From: Verrucomicrobiota bacterium
Lineage (GTDB): Bacteria; Verrucomicrobiota; Verrucomicrobiia; Opitutales; Opitutaceae
Assembly (NCBI GenBank): GCA_023443455.1
Contig: JAEZUE010000003.1
Location: 1 to 29,372, forward strand
DNA length: 29,372 nucleotides
Direction: 5' to 3'
Made by a program: the position numbers and the translations under genes
Part shown: in pieces, positions 1 through 7,619 of the stretch
Layout: the number at the start of each line of letters is the position of its first letter
Numbering within the stretch: the stretch's first letter is position 1
Notes under the pieces: generated by a model
The model's input: only the letters and a program-made list of their open reading frames with translations
Database searches by the model: none
Told to the model about the DNA's origin: nothing

Positions 1-74
1 CCTCCACCCTCCCATTAATTTGCTCCGGTTGCGGCCGGGAATCGGTCGCTTCGCTCCCTCTCCCTCATGTCGAC

Positions 75-113
75 TTCTAGTTGTCGTTGAGGCCGGTTTC
101 TAATCGTCGTTGA
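75..113. repeat. 23-bp imperfect tandem repeat at the toxin 3' end
   Basis: TTCTAGTTGTCGTTGA (75-90) and TTCTAATCGTCGTTGA (98-113) match at 13 of 16 bases with a 23-bp period. The second copy supplies the stop codon of the minus-strand ParE-like toxin, so the repeat may have replaced the toxin's natural end. Confidence 0.55.
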
Positions 114-315
114 CGGGTTCGATCGCCAAGCGGCGCACCCCGGGGCGCGCATGGAATGCTCCGCCCCGATGGGGCATCTTCGCCAAGGATTCGGCCAACT
201 CGACCAGATCGAGCGCCACACGCTCCGCGACACTCGGGCTATCCTGCGCGATGTACCGGGCGATTTCTCCCAAGTCGCGCAGCGAGGGCCGCGATAGTAT
301 CACTCGATAATCCAT
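100..315 (-). CDS. ParE/RelE-family toxin, apparently truncated
   Basis: This 71-residue protein resembles the N-terminal two thirds of ParE toxins, which block DNA gyrase, or of RelE-like relatives. The opening MDYRVILSRPSLRDLGEI, the helical hairpin with IARYIAQDSPSVAERV, and the strand entry VRRLAIEP are typical. Family members usually run to about 90-100 residues and continue with a strand such as YxIxYRxD and a final R/H-rich strand. Here the reading stops after EPVNDD, inside a 23-bp repeat. It overlaps the antitoxin gene by 16 bases (300-315), as expected for a coupled toxin-antitoxin operon. The toxin may be inactive, because the missing C-terminal strands are needed for toxicity in studied ParE proteins. 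Family assignment is fairly safe; truncation is inferred from family length. Confidence 0.65.
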   Translation of the reverse strand: MDYRVILSRPSLRDLGEIARYIAQDSPSVAERVALDLVELAESLAKMPHRGGAFHARPGVRRLAIEPVNDD

Positions 316-509
316 TTCCGCAGATCCCGACGGACGTCCGCTACGGGAATCCCCCCCTCCTCGACCAACGAGCGTTCGGCCTCATCGATCGCCGCGAGCA
401 TCGCCCCACGTTCCGGCCAAAGCCGCGCTTCGAGCCACTCAGCCACGGCCCGCTGTTGTTCGGCGGGGAGCTTCGCCAACGCCGACTCGATCTCAACCAC
501 TGTGCTCAT
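300..509 (-). CDS. Antitoxin of ParE-type addiction module
   Basis: This 69-residue acidic protein begins MSTVVEIESALAKLPAEQQ and has helix-rich EWLEARLWPE and AAIDEAERSLVEEGG stretches. That pattern is common in small antitoxins encoded just upstream of ParE-like toxins. It would bind and neutralise the partner and probably repress the operon. The ATG at 509 is preceded on the minus strand by AGGA about ten bases upstream. Its last codons overlap the toxin start, with the antitoxin TGA lying inside the toxin gene, which supports translational coupling. No clear DNA-binding motif can be picked out by eye. Assignment rests on size, charge and position. Confidence 0.65.
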   Translation of the reverse strand: MSTVVEIESALAKLPAEQQRAVAEWLEARLWPERGAMLAAIDEAERSLVEEGGIPVADVRRDLRKWIIE

Positions 510-1036
510 GGGCCATGATCCTGTGCGGCCAACTCACACTCGCAACCTGAAGTTGCTTCGCCGTTCGCCACTGAACCTCGCGCACCGACATTTCACCATC
601 CGCCTCAGACAATCGGGCGAGGCTCGTCGGTAAACAGCCCCTAAACCCTCGGCCACGAAGCCACCGGTCGACGGCCCGAATTGCCTTGTTGGGCATTCTC
701 CCATCCCGGAGTCGATTCCGCGGTCGCTCATACCCCCGGATCGCACTGTGCAGATCACGCAGTTGACGCGGTGTCCTCATCGTTGGCCATGCCCCCTCCC
801 GCGTGCGCCAATAGCTCAGTAGACAGCCCTTAGACAACCTGCCGCCATCTCCAGGAAGGCCGAGGTCTTAGCCATCGGCCTAAAATTATTAAATCCAGCG
901 ACTAAAGTCATCCCCGAAAAGCCTGCCTAATGATTCTAGACAAGAACTTGCTTTCTTAGACATTACCTAGACATTGCGTCCCGTCAGCGACCACTTCGGT
1001 TCGCTCACCCACTCAAAGCAGAAACCAACACCATCC
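510..1036. other. Gene-free stretch with repeated TAGACA boxes
   Basis: No reading frame here looks like a real gene; the frames on the minus strand (e.g. 493-837) are Arg/Trp-rich without family features. The last 150 bases are noticeably more AT-rich. TAGACA occurs at 820, 831, 937, 957 and 968, with spacings of 11, 106, 20 and 11. A degenerate copy of the 820/831 pair lies at 631/642 (TAAACAGCCCCTAAACC). The boxes end about 65 bases before the fasciclin start and may be regulatory. Confidence 0.4.
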
Positions 1037-1564
1037 ATGAAATCCTCCGCTTCCCTCGCCCTCGCCGCTCTCGTCGCCACCGCCGCCTTCGCCCTTCCGG
1101 CCCACGCCGGTTCCTGCTCCGCCGGCAAGGCGACCTCGGTCGCCAAGGCCCAGCCCGCCGGAGACATCGTCGCGGTCGCCTCCTCGGCCGGGAGCTTCAA
1201 CACCTTGGTCGCCGCCGTGAAGGCCGCCGGCCTTGTCGAGACCCTCCAGGGCAAGGGACCGTTCACGGTCTTCGCACCGACCGACGAAGCGTTCGCCAAG
1301 CTCCCCGCCGGCACCGTCGAGTCGCTGCTGTTGCCCGAAAACAAGGGCAAGCTCGTCGCCATCCTCACCTACCACGTGGTCCCGGGCAAAGTCCTCGCCG
1401 CCGATGTGACCACCGCCCAGGCCGCCACGGTCAACGGCCAGAAGCTCCCGCTCGTCGTCGCCAACGGCAAGGTCACCGCCGGCTCCGCCAACGTCGTCGC
1501 CACCGATGTCCCCGCCTCCAACGGCGTCATCCACGTCGTCGATTCCGTCATCCTCCCCCTGTAA
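1037..1564 (+). CDS. Secreted fasciclin (FAS1) domain protein
   Basis: This 175-residue protein is a single FAS1 domain behind a signal peptide. FAS1 proteins act outside the cytoplasm in adhesion or envelope stress, usually without catalytic activity. Residues 1-24 are a Sec signal (MKSS, hydrophobic core, cleavage after AHA). The FAS1 hallmarks follow: GPFTVFAPTDEAFAKLP (motif H1), ILTYHVVPGKV in the middle, and the closing NGVIHVVDSVILPL. The ATG at 1037 is preferred over the upstream TTG at 974, because it puts the signal peptide at the N-terminus. A Cys lies just after the cleavage site, but no lipobox is seen. The gene precedes the lipid cassette by about 270 bases; whether it is co-transcribed is unknown. 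Bacterial FAS1 genes are often near ECF sigma or anti-sigma genes, but none is in this window. Confidence 0.9.
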   Translation: MKSSASLALAALVATAAFALPAHAGSCSAGKATSVAKAQPAGDIVAVASSAGSFNTLVAAVKAAGLVETLQGKGPFTVFAPTDEAFAKLPAGTVESLLLPENKGKLVAILTYHVVPGKVLAADVTTAQAATVNGQKLPLVVANGKVTAGSANVVATDVPASNGVIHVVDSVILPL

Positions 1565-1589
1565 CCGCTGCCACTGAAAGCCTCCTACC

Positions 1590-1676
1590 ATGATCCTCTC
1601 ACTACTTCTGGTCGCCTACGTCGTCGCCGGTCTCCTGCTGGTGGCCGCAAACGACTACCGCACGGCCTGGAACTGA
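1590..1676 (+). CDS. Possible 28-residue single-span membrane peptide
   Basis: An ATG at 1590 opens a frame MILSLLLVAYVVAGLLLVAA, then eight polar residues (NDYRTAWN) and TGA. The product would be one transmembrane helix with a short polar tail. It starts 26 bases after the fasciclin stop and lies upstream of the lipid cassette. I do not recognise a family. The hydrophobic block is uninterrupted and ends in a typical Trp-containing interface, which is suggestive, but 28 codons is short enough to occur by chance in GC-rich DNA. Confidence 0.35.
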   Translation: MILSLLLVAYVVAGLLLVAANDYRTAWN

Positions 1677-1833
1677 ACGGGCGAAGCATCGGGATTCTCC
1701 TTCGCGCCCGCTGAACGAGAACCCGAAGCATGCCTTCCGCCCCATCCCTCCAAACCAGTTCCGACCCGTCCACCTGGTGAAGCAAAAACCGATTCGCGGT
1801 GAAACAACTTCGGAACTACATAGAGGCCCCCTC

Positions 1834-3345
1834 ATGAGCACCGCAGCACGCCCCCGGCTCGTTCTCGTCACCGGCGCCACCGGCTATGTCGGCGGACGCC
1901 TCGTGCCGCGCCTGCTCGCCGCCGGGTACCGGGTGCGCTGCCTCGTGCGTGATGCCGCTCGCCTGCAAGGGCGCGCGTGGCTGCCGCAGGTGGAGGTGGC
2001 GACGGGCGACGTGTTGAAGGAAACGACGCTGGCCGGCGCCATGCAGGGGGTGGACGCCGTGTACTACCTCGTGCACAGCCTCGGCGCCGGGGGCGATTTC
2101 TCGCACCTCGATCTCGTCGCCGCGCGCAATTGCGCCGCCGCCGCCAAGGCGGCCGGGGTGCAACGCATCCTCTACCTCGGCGGACTCGGCGATCCGCAGG
2201 CTGCCCTCTCGCCGCATCTGCGTTCGCGACAGGAAACCGGAGACGCTCTGCGCGAGGCGGGCGTGCCCGTGACCGAGTTTCGCGCGGCCGTGATTGTCGG
2301 CTCAGGCAGCCTCTCCTTCGAGATGATCCGCTACCTCACGGAGCGCCTGCCCGTGATGATCTGCCCACGCTGGGTGTTCACGCGGGTGCAGCCCATCGCC
2401 ATCCGCAACGTGCTCGACTACCTCGTGGCCGCGCTCGACTGCCCGGAGAGCGCGGGCCGCGTGCTCGAGATCGGCGGCGCGGATGTGCTCACCTACGCCG
2501 GCATGATGACCGGCTACGCCCGCGCCCGCGGGCTGAAACGCCGCCTGCTCTCCGTGCCGGTCCTCACGCCGCGCTTATCCTCATACTGGGTACACCTCAT
2601 CACGCCGATCCCGGCCACCATCGCCCGGCCGCTCATCAAGGGCCTTGGCAACGAGGTCGTTGTCCGCGACGACACCGCCCGACGCCTCTTCCCCGCGATC
2701 GAACTTTTCGACTACGCCACCGCGGTGCGCCTCGCCTTGGGCAAGCTCGAAGCCCACGATGTTGAGACCGCCTGGAGCGACGCCCTGACCTCCAGCCAGG
2801 GTCAACGAACCCCGGTCGAACTGATCACCAGCGAAGGCATGATCCTCGAGCGTCGCCAACAAACGGTGTCAGCCGATGCCGCCGCGGTGTACCGGAGTTT
2901 CGCCTCGCTGGGCGGGCGCCGCGGCTGGCTCTATCTCGATTGGACGTGGCAGGTGCGCGGCATGATCGACCGGCTCTTCGGCGGGGTCGGCATGCGCCGC
3001 GGCCGGCGCGACCCGGAGGACCTGCGTGCCGGCGACGCGCTCGATTTCTGGCGCGTCGAAGCCGTTGAACCGGGGCACCTGATCCGGCTCCGGGCCGAGA
3101 TGCGCGTGCCCGGTCGAGCCTGGCTCGAGTTCCGGTCGGTGGAGACCGCAGACGACGCCACGCTGCTCACCCAGACGGCATACTTCGAGCCGAAGGGGCT
3201 GCCGGGCCTGCTGTACTGGTACGCGTTGTATCCGGTCCACGCGTTGATCTTCAGCGGTCTCATCCGCTCCCTCGCCCGCGATGCCGCCGCACGCGCCCAC
3301 CATCGAGCACCGAAGCCGACCCTCCCCATTTCTCATCCCGCCTGA
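1834..3345 (+). CDS. SDR-type NAD(P)-binding protein fused to DUF2867
   Basis: This 503-residue protein has an N-terminal atypical short-chain dehydrogenase/reductase fold: GATGYVG at residues 14-20 binds the dinucleotide, and VYYLVHSLG and YLGGLGDP are typical of the NmrA/UDP-sugar-epimerase-like branch. From about residue 345 the C-terminus matches DUF2867 (DWTWQVRGMIDRLFGGVGMR, then LFSGLIRSLAR-like end). The substrate is unknown. I chose the ATG at 1834, because the upstream start at 1777 adds only a non-conserved tail. It opens the plus-strand cassette; the FAD oxidase begins six bases after its stop. Such SDR-DUF2867 proteins recur beside COG2907, DUF1365 and CFA genes in other bacteria (from memory), suggesting a role in lipid modification or its redox supply. 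Confidence 0.85.
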   Translation: MSTAARPRLVLVTGATGYVGGRLVPRLLAAGYRVRCLVRDAARLQGRAWLPQVEVATGDVLKETTLAGAMQGVDAVYYLVHSLGAGGDFSHLDLVAARNCAAAAKAAGVQRILYLGGLGDPQAALSPHLRSRQETGDALREAGVPVTEFRAAVIVGSGSLSFEMIRYLTERLPVMICPRWVFTRVQPIAIRNVLDYLVAALDCPESAGRVLEIGGADVLTYAGMMTGYARARGLKRRLLSVPVLTPRLSSYWVHLITPIPATIARPLIKGLGNEVVVRDDTARRLFPAIELFDYATAVRLALGKLEAHDVETAWSDALTSSQGQRTPVELITSEGMILERRQQTVSADAAAVYRSFASLGGRRGWLYLDWTWQVRGMIDRLFGGVGMRRGRRDPEDLRAGDALDFWRVEAVEPGHLIRLRAEMRVPGRAWLEFRSVETADDATLLTQTAYFEPKGLPGLLYWYALYPVHALIFSGLIRSLARDAAARAHHRAPKPTLPISHPA

Positions 3346-3351
3346 TCCACC

Positions 3352-4674
3352 ATGCCCTCCCTCGCCATCATCGGTTCCGGCATCTCCGGCCTCGGCGCCG
3401 CCTGGTTCCTCCGCCACCGCTACGACCTCACCGTCTTCGAGGCCGCCGACTACATCGGCGGCCACACCCACACCGTCACCGTCGACGAGGACGGACGCGC
3501 CGTGCCGATCGACACCGGCTTCATGGTGTTCAACCACGTCACGTACCCGCACCTCACGCGGCTCTTCGACACGCTCGACGTGCCAACGAAGCGCACCGAC
3601 ATGTCGTTTGGCGTGCAGCACGTGCCACGGGGGCTCGAGTACCGCGGCAGCAGCCTCAACACCCTCTTCGCCCAGCGCCGCAATCTGCTCAGCCCGTCGT
3701 TCTACCGGATGTTACTGCAGATCGATCGCTTCAACCGCGAGGCCCTCGCCGCGCTCGACGATCCCGCGCTCCGCGGCCTCACGCTCGACGGCTACGTGCG
3801 CCACCGCGGTTACGGAGAAGACTTCCTCAAACTCTACCTGCTCCCGATGAGCTCCGCGGTGTGGTCCACGCCGCCCGCCCAGATGCGCAGTTTCCCCGCC
3901 GCCACGCTCCTGCGCTTCTTCCACAACCACGGCTTCCTCGGCCTGCACACCCAACACCCATGGTGGACCGTCGACGGCGGCGCGCACCAATACGTGCGCC
4001 GCCTCACCACGCCGTTCCGCAACCGCATCCACCTAGGCACGCCGGTTCGCGCCGTGCGCCGCCTCACCACCGGCGGTGTGGAGGTCGCGACCGCCACCAC
4101 CGCGACCCGCTTCGACAAGGTCATCCTCGCCTGCCACGCGCCCGCCGCCCTCGCGCTGCTCGGCGCCGACGCCACCGCCGAAGAGCGCCGCCTGCTCGGC
4201 GCCTTCCGCTACCAACCCAACCGCGTCACGCTCCACACCTCCGCCGCCGTGATGCCGCGCACACGCCTCGCCTGGTCCGCGTGGAACTACCGCCTCGACG
4301 CCCCCGCCGATGCCGCCGCGGACGACAACGACCTCCGCGTCTCGACGCACTACTGGATGAACCGCCTCCAAGGCGTCTCCGACCGGCGCAACTACTTCGT
4401 CACCCTCGACGGCGAACACCTGCTCCCGCCCGATGCCATCCTCCGGCGCTTCGACGAGGAGCACCCGCTGTTCGACGTCGCCGCCACTCAAGCACAGCCC
4501 GAGATCCCGGAACTCAACGCCGCCGCCATCGGCCACACCGAGACCTACTTCGCCGGCGCCTGGCAACGCTACGGGTTCCACGAGGACGGCATCCTTTCCG
4601 CCCACACCCTCGCCACGCTCCTCCTCGGCCACGACGCCTGGGACTCTGCCCTCGACGGCACCCGCCAATCATGA
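3352..4674 (+). CDS. FAD-dependent amine-oxidase-like protein (COG2907)
   Basis: This 440-residue predicted NAD/FAD-binding oxidoreductase starts with the Rossmann motif GSGISG at residues 8-13, followed by the acidic FEA that binds the ribose and by GGHTHTV. DTGFMVFNHVTYPHLTRLF and the C-terminal TYFAGAWQRYGFHEDGILSA are hallmarks of COG2907. Members sit next to DUF1365 and cyclopropane-fatty-acid synthase genes in many bacteria; in plants a similar FAD domain is fused to the N-terminus of cyclopropane synthases (from memory). It is therefore likely to act on an unsaturated or methylated acyl chain, or to be an accessory of the synthase. Its stop overlaps the next start by ATGA (4671-4674), pointing to coupled translation. 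No membrane helix is obvious. Confidence 0.9.
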   Translation: MPSLAIIGSGISGLGAAWFLRHRYDLTVFEAADYIGGHTHTVTVDEDGRAVPIDTGFMVFNHVTYPHLTRLFDTLDVPTKRTDMSFGVQHVPRGLEYRGSSLNTLFAQRRNLLSPSFYRMLLQIDRFNREALAALDDPALRGLTLDGYVRHRGYGEDFLKLYLLPMSSAVWSTPPAQMRSFPAATLLRFFHNHGFLGLHTQHPWWTVDGGAHQYVRRLTTPFRNRIHLGTPVRAVRRLTTGGVEVATATTATRFDKVILACHAPAALALLGADATAEERRLLGAFRYQPNRVTLHTSAAVMPRTRLAWSAWNYRLDAPADAAADDNDLRVSTHYWMNRLQGVSDRRNYFVTLDGEHLLPPDAILRRFDEEHPLFDVAATQAQPEIPELNAAAIGHTETYFAGAWQRYGFHEDGILSAHTLATLLLGHDAWDSALDGTRQS

Positions 4675-5603
4675 CCGCGCCCGCCGCCAGCACAGTCGCA
4701 ACGCCACAGCCGCCGCGTTCCGCACTCTACGAGTGCACCGTGCTGCACGAGCGTTTCACGCCGCGGCGCCACGCCTTCAGCTACCGGCTTTTCTACCTCG
4801 CACTCGACCTCGACGAGATTCCCGCACTCGCCCGCCAACTCAAGCTACTCTCCTTCACACGGCCCAACCTCTTCCGCTTCGATGAGCGCGGCTACCTCCC
4901 GCTCGCCGAGCCGTTGCACAACGCCTCGCCCACCGATCCGACCCTCCGACGGTGGGGCGGGCTTCACGCCCGCCAAGGTGCCCCCGCCGAACTCGCCACC
5001 CTGAAGTCCCGCGTGCGCGCCATCTGCGCCGCGCACGGCGCCGATCCCGGCCCCGGCGGCCGCGTGCTGCTGATCACTCTGCCGCGCGTGCTCGGCTACC
5101 AGTTCAATCCGGTTTCGTTCTACTTCTGTACCGATGCCGTGGGCACGCCCATCGGCGCGATCGCCGAAGTCACCAACACCTTCCACGAGGTGAAACCGTA
5201 CTTCATCCCCGTCGCCACGTCCGGCCGCGGCGGCGTGTTCCGGCTCCGCGTCCCGAAGCACTTCTACGTGTCGCCCTTCTCCGGACTCGACCTCGAGTTC
5301 GACTTCACGCTGCACGTCCCCGGCGACCGCCTCGCCGTGCGCATCGACGACCACGAGGCGGGCCGCCGCGTGCTCCATACCACCCTCTCCGGCCGCCGCG
5401 CGGCGCTCACCGACGCCCGCCTCGCCTGGTTCCTCGTGAAGTATCCGTTCGTCACACTCGCCGTGATGGCCCGCATCCACTGGCACGCGCTCCGTCTCTG
5501 GTTGAAACGCGTTCCCTGGTTCGCCAAGGCCGCCAGCGCCGCCGACCAGCGCGACCTCTACCGGCCACACCCCTCCATCGCCCCCAACCGTTCCCAAGCA
5601 TGA
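4671..5603 (+). CDS. DUF1365 protein
   Basis: This 310-residue protein belongs to DUF1365 (COG3496), whose biochemical role is not established. Characteristic stretches are LYECTVLHERFTPRRHAFSY near the N-terminus, RVLGYQFNPVSFYFC, EVTNTFHEVKPYF, and KHFYVSPFSGLDLEFDF. The start is the ATG at 4671, overlapping the oxidase stop; the open frame continues far upstream only because of base composition. Its own TGA overlaps the following CFA start by ATGA (5600-5603). This tight FAD-DUF1365-CFA order is widely conserved (from memory) and suggests the three products act on the same lipid. A stretch of hydrophobic residues around WFLVKYPFVTLAVMARIHWH near the C-terminus may associate with the membrane. 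Confidence 0.9.
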   Translation: MTAPAASTVATPQPPRSALYECTVLHERFTPRRHAFSYRLFYLALDLDEIPALARQLKLLSFTRPNLFRFDERGYLPLAEPLHNASPTDPTLRRWGGLHARQGAPAELATLKSRVRAICAAHGADPGPGGRVLLITLPRVLGYQFNPVSFYFCTDAVGTPIGAIAEVTNTFHEVKPYFIPVATSGRGGVFRLRVPKHFYVSPFSGLDLEFDFTLHVPGDRLAVRIDDHEAGRRVLHTTLSGRRAALTDARLAWFLVKYPFVTLAVMARIHWHALRLWLKRVPWFAKAASAADQRDLYRPHPSIAPNRSQA

Positions 5604-6928
5604 ACCCGCCCGAACACACCGCCCCCTCCACCGCCGCGGCGTCCGCCTCCAGCACGGAAGCCTCCGGCGGACTCTACCAACGTCTCACGCTCCGCGCCCT
5701 CGCGCAGATGCCGCGCGGCCTGCTCCACCTCGAACTGCCCGACGGCACCGTGCACCGTTTCGGCGGACGCGAGGCCGTGCAGTGGCACGCCACCGCGCTC
5801 GCCCCCGCCGCCCTCGCGATCCCCCAGGCCGCCGCGATCAAGGTCAACCGCGCCGCCTTCTTCGAACGGTGTGCGCTTTACGGCGACATCGGCTTCGCCG
5901 AGGCGTTCATGGAAGGCGACTGGGAGACGCCCGACCTCGCGGCCGTCATTGCCTGGTTCGTGCTCAACGTCGATCACTCGCCTTCGCTCTCCGGCTCCAG
6001 AGCCAAGGCCTTCGGCGTGAATCTGCTCCGCGCCGCCAACCGCCTCGTGCACCAGCTGCGCCCGAATTCGCGCCGCACCGCGGCGCGCAACATCCGCGAG
6101 CACTACGACCTCTCCAACGACTTCTTCCGCCTCTGGCTCGACCCCTCGATGATGTACTCCAGCGCGCGCTGGGACCGCCCCGAGTTCACCCTCGCCGAGG
6201 CGCAGCGCGCCAAGAACGACGCCCTCTGCCGCAAGCTCCGCCTCACGCCCGCCGACCACGTGCTCGAGATCGGCACCGGCTGGGGCGGCTGGAGCCTGCA
6301 CGCGGCGCGCGAATACGGCTGCCGCGTGACTTCGCTCACGATCTCGCAACAGCAGTACGACCTCGCGCGCGAACGCATCGCCGCCGCCGGCCTCGCCGAC
6401 CGCATCGAGGTGCGCCTCCAGGACTACCGCGACATCCCCGCCGGCGAACAGTACGACAAGCTCGTCTCCATCGAGATGCTCGAGGCCGTGGGCCACCGCT
6501 ACCTCGAGGACTGGTGCCGCGCCGTCGCCCGTGCGCTCAAGCCCGACGGCTTGATGGCGCTCCAGTTCATCACCTGCGCCGACGCCCGCTACGCCGAGAT
6601 CCGCCGCGGGGTAGACTTCATCCAGAAGCACGTCTTCCCCGGCTCGCTGCTGCTCTCGCTCAACCGCCTCAACGGCCTGCTCGCCCGCCGCGGCGGCTTC
6701 GTGCTCCACGCGCTCGACGACCTCGGCCAGGACTACGCGCGCACGCTCCGCGAGTGGCGCGAGGCCTTCAACCACCGCACCGCCGAGGTGCGCGCGCTCG
6801 GCTTCGACGACCGCTTTCGGCGCAAGTGGAACTACTACCTCGCCTACTGCGAGGCCGCCTTCGCCCTGCGCAACATCTCCGTTGTCCAAACTGTGCATAC
6901 GCGCCCCAACAACCTCTCCTTCCGCTGA
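5600..6928 (+). CDS. cfa: Cyclopropane-fatty-acyl-phospholipid synthase family protein
   Basis: This 442-residue enzyme of COG2230 is predicted to transfer the methyl group of S-adenosylmethionine onto a double bond of a phospholipid acyl chain, giving a cyclopropane or another methylated product at the membrane surface. IREHYDLSNDFF (165-176) is the conserved entry to the methyltransferase domain, VLEIGTGWGG (221-230) is the SAM-binding loop, and FIQKHVFPG (340-348) is the family active-site segment. The first 150 residues form the usual N-terminal lipid-binding domain, after about 25 low-complexity Ala/Ser/Thr residues. The start is fixed by the ATGA overlap with DUF1365. A gap of 172 bases with hairpins follows. 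Whether the product is a cyclopropane, a branched methyl or a furan precursor cannot be told from sequence. Confidence 0.92.
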   Translation: MNPPEHTAPSTAAASASSTEASGGLYQRLTLRALAQMPRGLLHLELPDGTVHRFGGREAVQWHATALAPAALAIPQAAAIKVNRAAFFERCALYGDIGFAEAFMEGDWETPDLAAVIAWFVLNVDHSPSLSGSRAKAFGVNLLRAANRLVHQLRPNSRRTAARNIREHYDLSNDFFRLWLDPSMMYSSARWDRPEFTLAEAQRAKNDALCRKLRLTPADHVLEIGTGWGGWSLHAAREYGCRVTSLTISQQQYDLARERIAAAGLADRIEVRLQDYRDIPAGEQYDKLVSIEMLEAVGHRYLEDWCRAVARALKPDGLMALQFITCADARYAEIRRGVDFIQKHVFPGSLLLSLNRLNGLLARRGGFVLHALDDLGQDYARTLREWREAFNHRTAEVRALGFDDRFRRKWNYYLAYCEAAFALRNISVVQTVHTRPNNLSFR

Positions 6929-6965
6929 AAGGAATGTTCCACACTCCAAGCGAGGCCCAGGACGG

Positions 6966-7040
6966 GACTTCGTAGCGGAATTCGTGAGAATTTCGAGGCC
7001 TGTCCCGGACGAAAGCCTTACGGCTTCCGCCACAATGTGG
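6966..7040. repeat. REP-like hairpin cluster between cfa and DUF1475
   Basis: GTAG (6972-6975) heads a hairpin CGGAATTC-GTGA-GAATTTCG (6976-6995; eight pairs, one G-T wobble). Flanking GGGAC and GTCCC could pair around it. Next come AAGCC-TTAC-GGCTT (about 7014-7025) and the perfect palindrome CCACAATGTGG (7030-7040). There is no T-tract, so a simple Rho-independent terminator is unlikely. The arrangement looks like a dispersed REP-type element placed inside the operon. Confidence 0.6.
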
Positions 7041-7100
7041 AAAACGCGGCCCAACCCTCTCCTTCCCGTCCCCCCGCCCCCTTCCCGAACCCCTCCTCCC

Positions 7101-7496
7101 ATGCTCTGGTTTCTCCGCCTCCTCTTCGTCGCCGTGTTCGCCGCGATGGTCTCCGTCACCACCTGGGCGAGCTTCCAACAGTCGATCTTCGCCATCCCGC
7201 GCGAGGTGTTCACGAACCCGTGGTTCATCGCCACGCTCTTCGACGCCTACCTCGGGTTCCTCACGTTCTACGTCTGGGTCGCCTGGAAGGAGCCGCGCTT
7301 CGGCGCCCGTCTGCTCTGGTTCGTCGCCATCATGGCGCTGGGCAACCTCGCCATGGCGCTCTACGCGCTCGTCGAACTCTTCCGTATCCGCGAGCCGGCC
7401 GAGATCAAAGACCTCCTCTCCCGCCGCAACCCCGGCAGCCTCGTGCTCCCGGGCATTCTCGTCGCCCTCTCGATCGCGGTCTATTGCGCCGCCTGA
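7101..7496 (+). CDS. DUF1475 membrane protein
   Basis: This 131-residue hydrophobic protein is predicted to have three or four transmembrane helices (about residues 1-20, 47-65, 70-95, 112-130). The pattern PWFIATLFDAYLGFLTFYVW followed by VAWKE is what I associate with DUF1475, a family known mainly from plants and some bacteria and without an assigned function. I chose the ATG at 7101 (MLWFLRLLFVAVFAAM), because the residues encoded upstream are Pro/Ser-rich and derive from the repeat-bearing gap. The stop (7496) is followed after three bases by an ATG at 7500 that reads through a REP pair into the DUF2062 start. A membrane partner for the lipid-modifying enzymes is a plausible role, inferred only from position. 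Confidence 0.8.
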   Translation: MLWFLRLLFVAVFAAMVSVTTWASFQQSIFAIPREVFTNPWFIATLFDAYLGFLTFYVWVAWKEPRFGARLLWFVAIMALGNLAMALYALVELFRIREPAEIKDLLSRRNPGSLVLPGILVALSIAVYCAA

Positions 7497-7499
7497 ACC

Positions 7500-7619
7500 A
7501 TGATCAACACCCGGCCACGTCGTTCGGTGCTCGTATCCGTTGTAGGAGCCTGCTTGCAGGCGATCTGCGCACCGAAAACCGGGCACCGGAATCGCCTGCA
7601 AGCAGGCTCCTACAGATGA
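7500..7619 (+). other. 39-codon frame spanning a REP pair, ATGA-coupled to DUF2062
   Basis: The ATG at 7500 lies three bases after the DUF1475 stop and opens 39 codons that cross both REP arms without a stop. The frame ends at TGA 7617-7619, which overlaps the DUF2062 ATG at 7616. It resembles no protein. It may be the remains of the original DUF2062 start displaced by insertion, or a leader that carries ribosomes across the repeat. Confidence 0.35.
7541..7614. repeat. Perfect 24-bp inverted repeat, REP pair (BIME-like)
   Basis: The arms at 7541-7564 and 7591-7614 are exact reverse complements separated by 26 bases. Each arm reads TGTAGGAGCC from its outer end, so the GTAG tetranucleotide is outermost on both sides, and each arm contains its own hairpin GCCTGC-TT-GCAGGC. 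GTAG plus a hairpin is the known signature of REP sequences recognised by RAYT (TnpA-REP) transposases. No RAYT gene is in the window. Confidence 0.85.

Noticed and set aside
677..694. attC-like end (GTTGGGC with AATTGCCTT before it), suggesting an integron cassette carrying the toxin-antitoxin pair
   Set aside because: No matching RYYYAAC partner was found at a suitable distance, and no integrase or second cassette is present.
493..837. 114-codon minus-strand frame upstream of the antitoxin
   Set aside because: It is Arg/Trp-rich with no family features and overlaps the antitoxin start; more likely chance.
1732..1782. Small frame starting with ATG at 1732 before the SDR gene
   Set aside because: Its 16 codons, rich in Ser and Pro, have no features suggesting a peptide.
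3861..5603. 580-codon frame containing DUF1365
   Set aside because: Only the part from 4671 matches the family; the upstream 270 codons are an Arg/Pro/His-rich shadow of the FAD oxidase gene.
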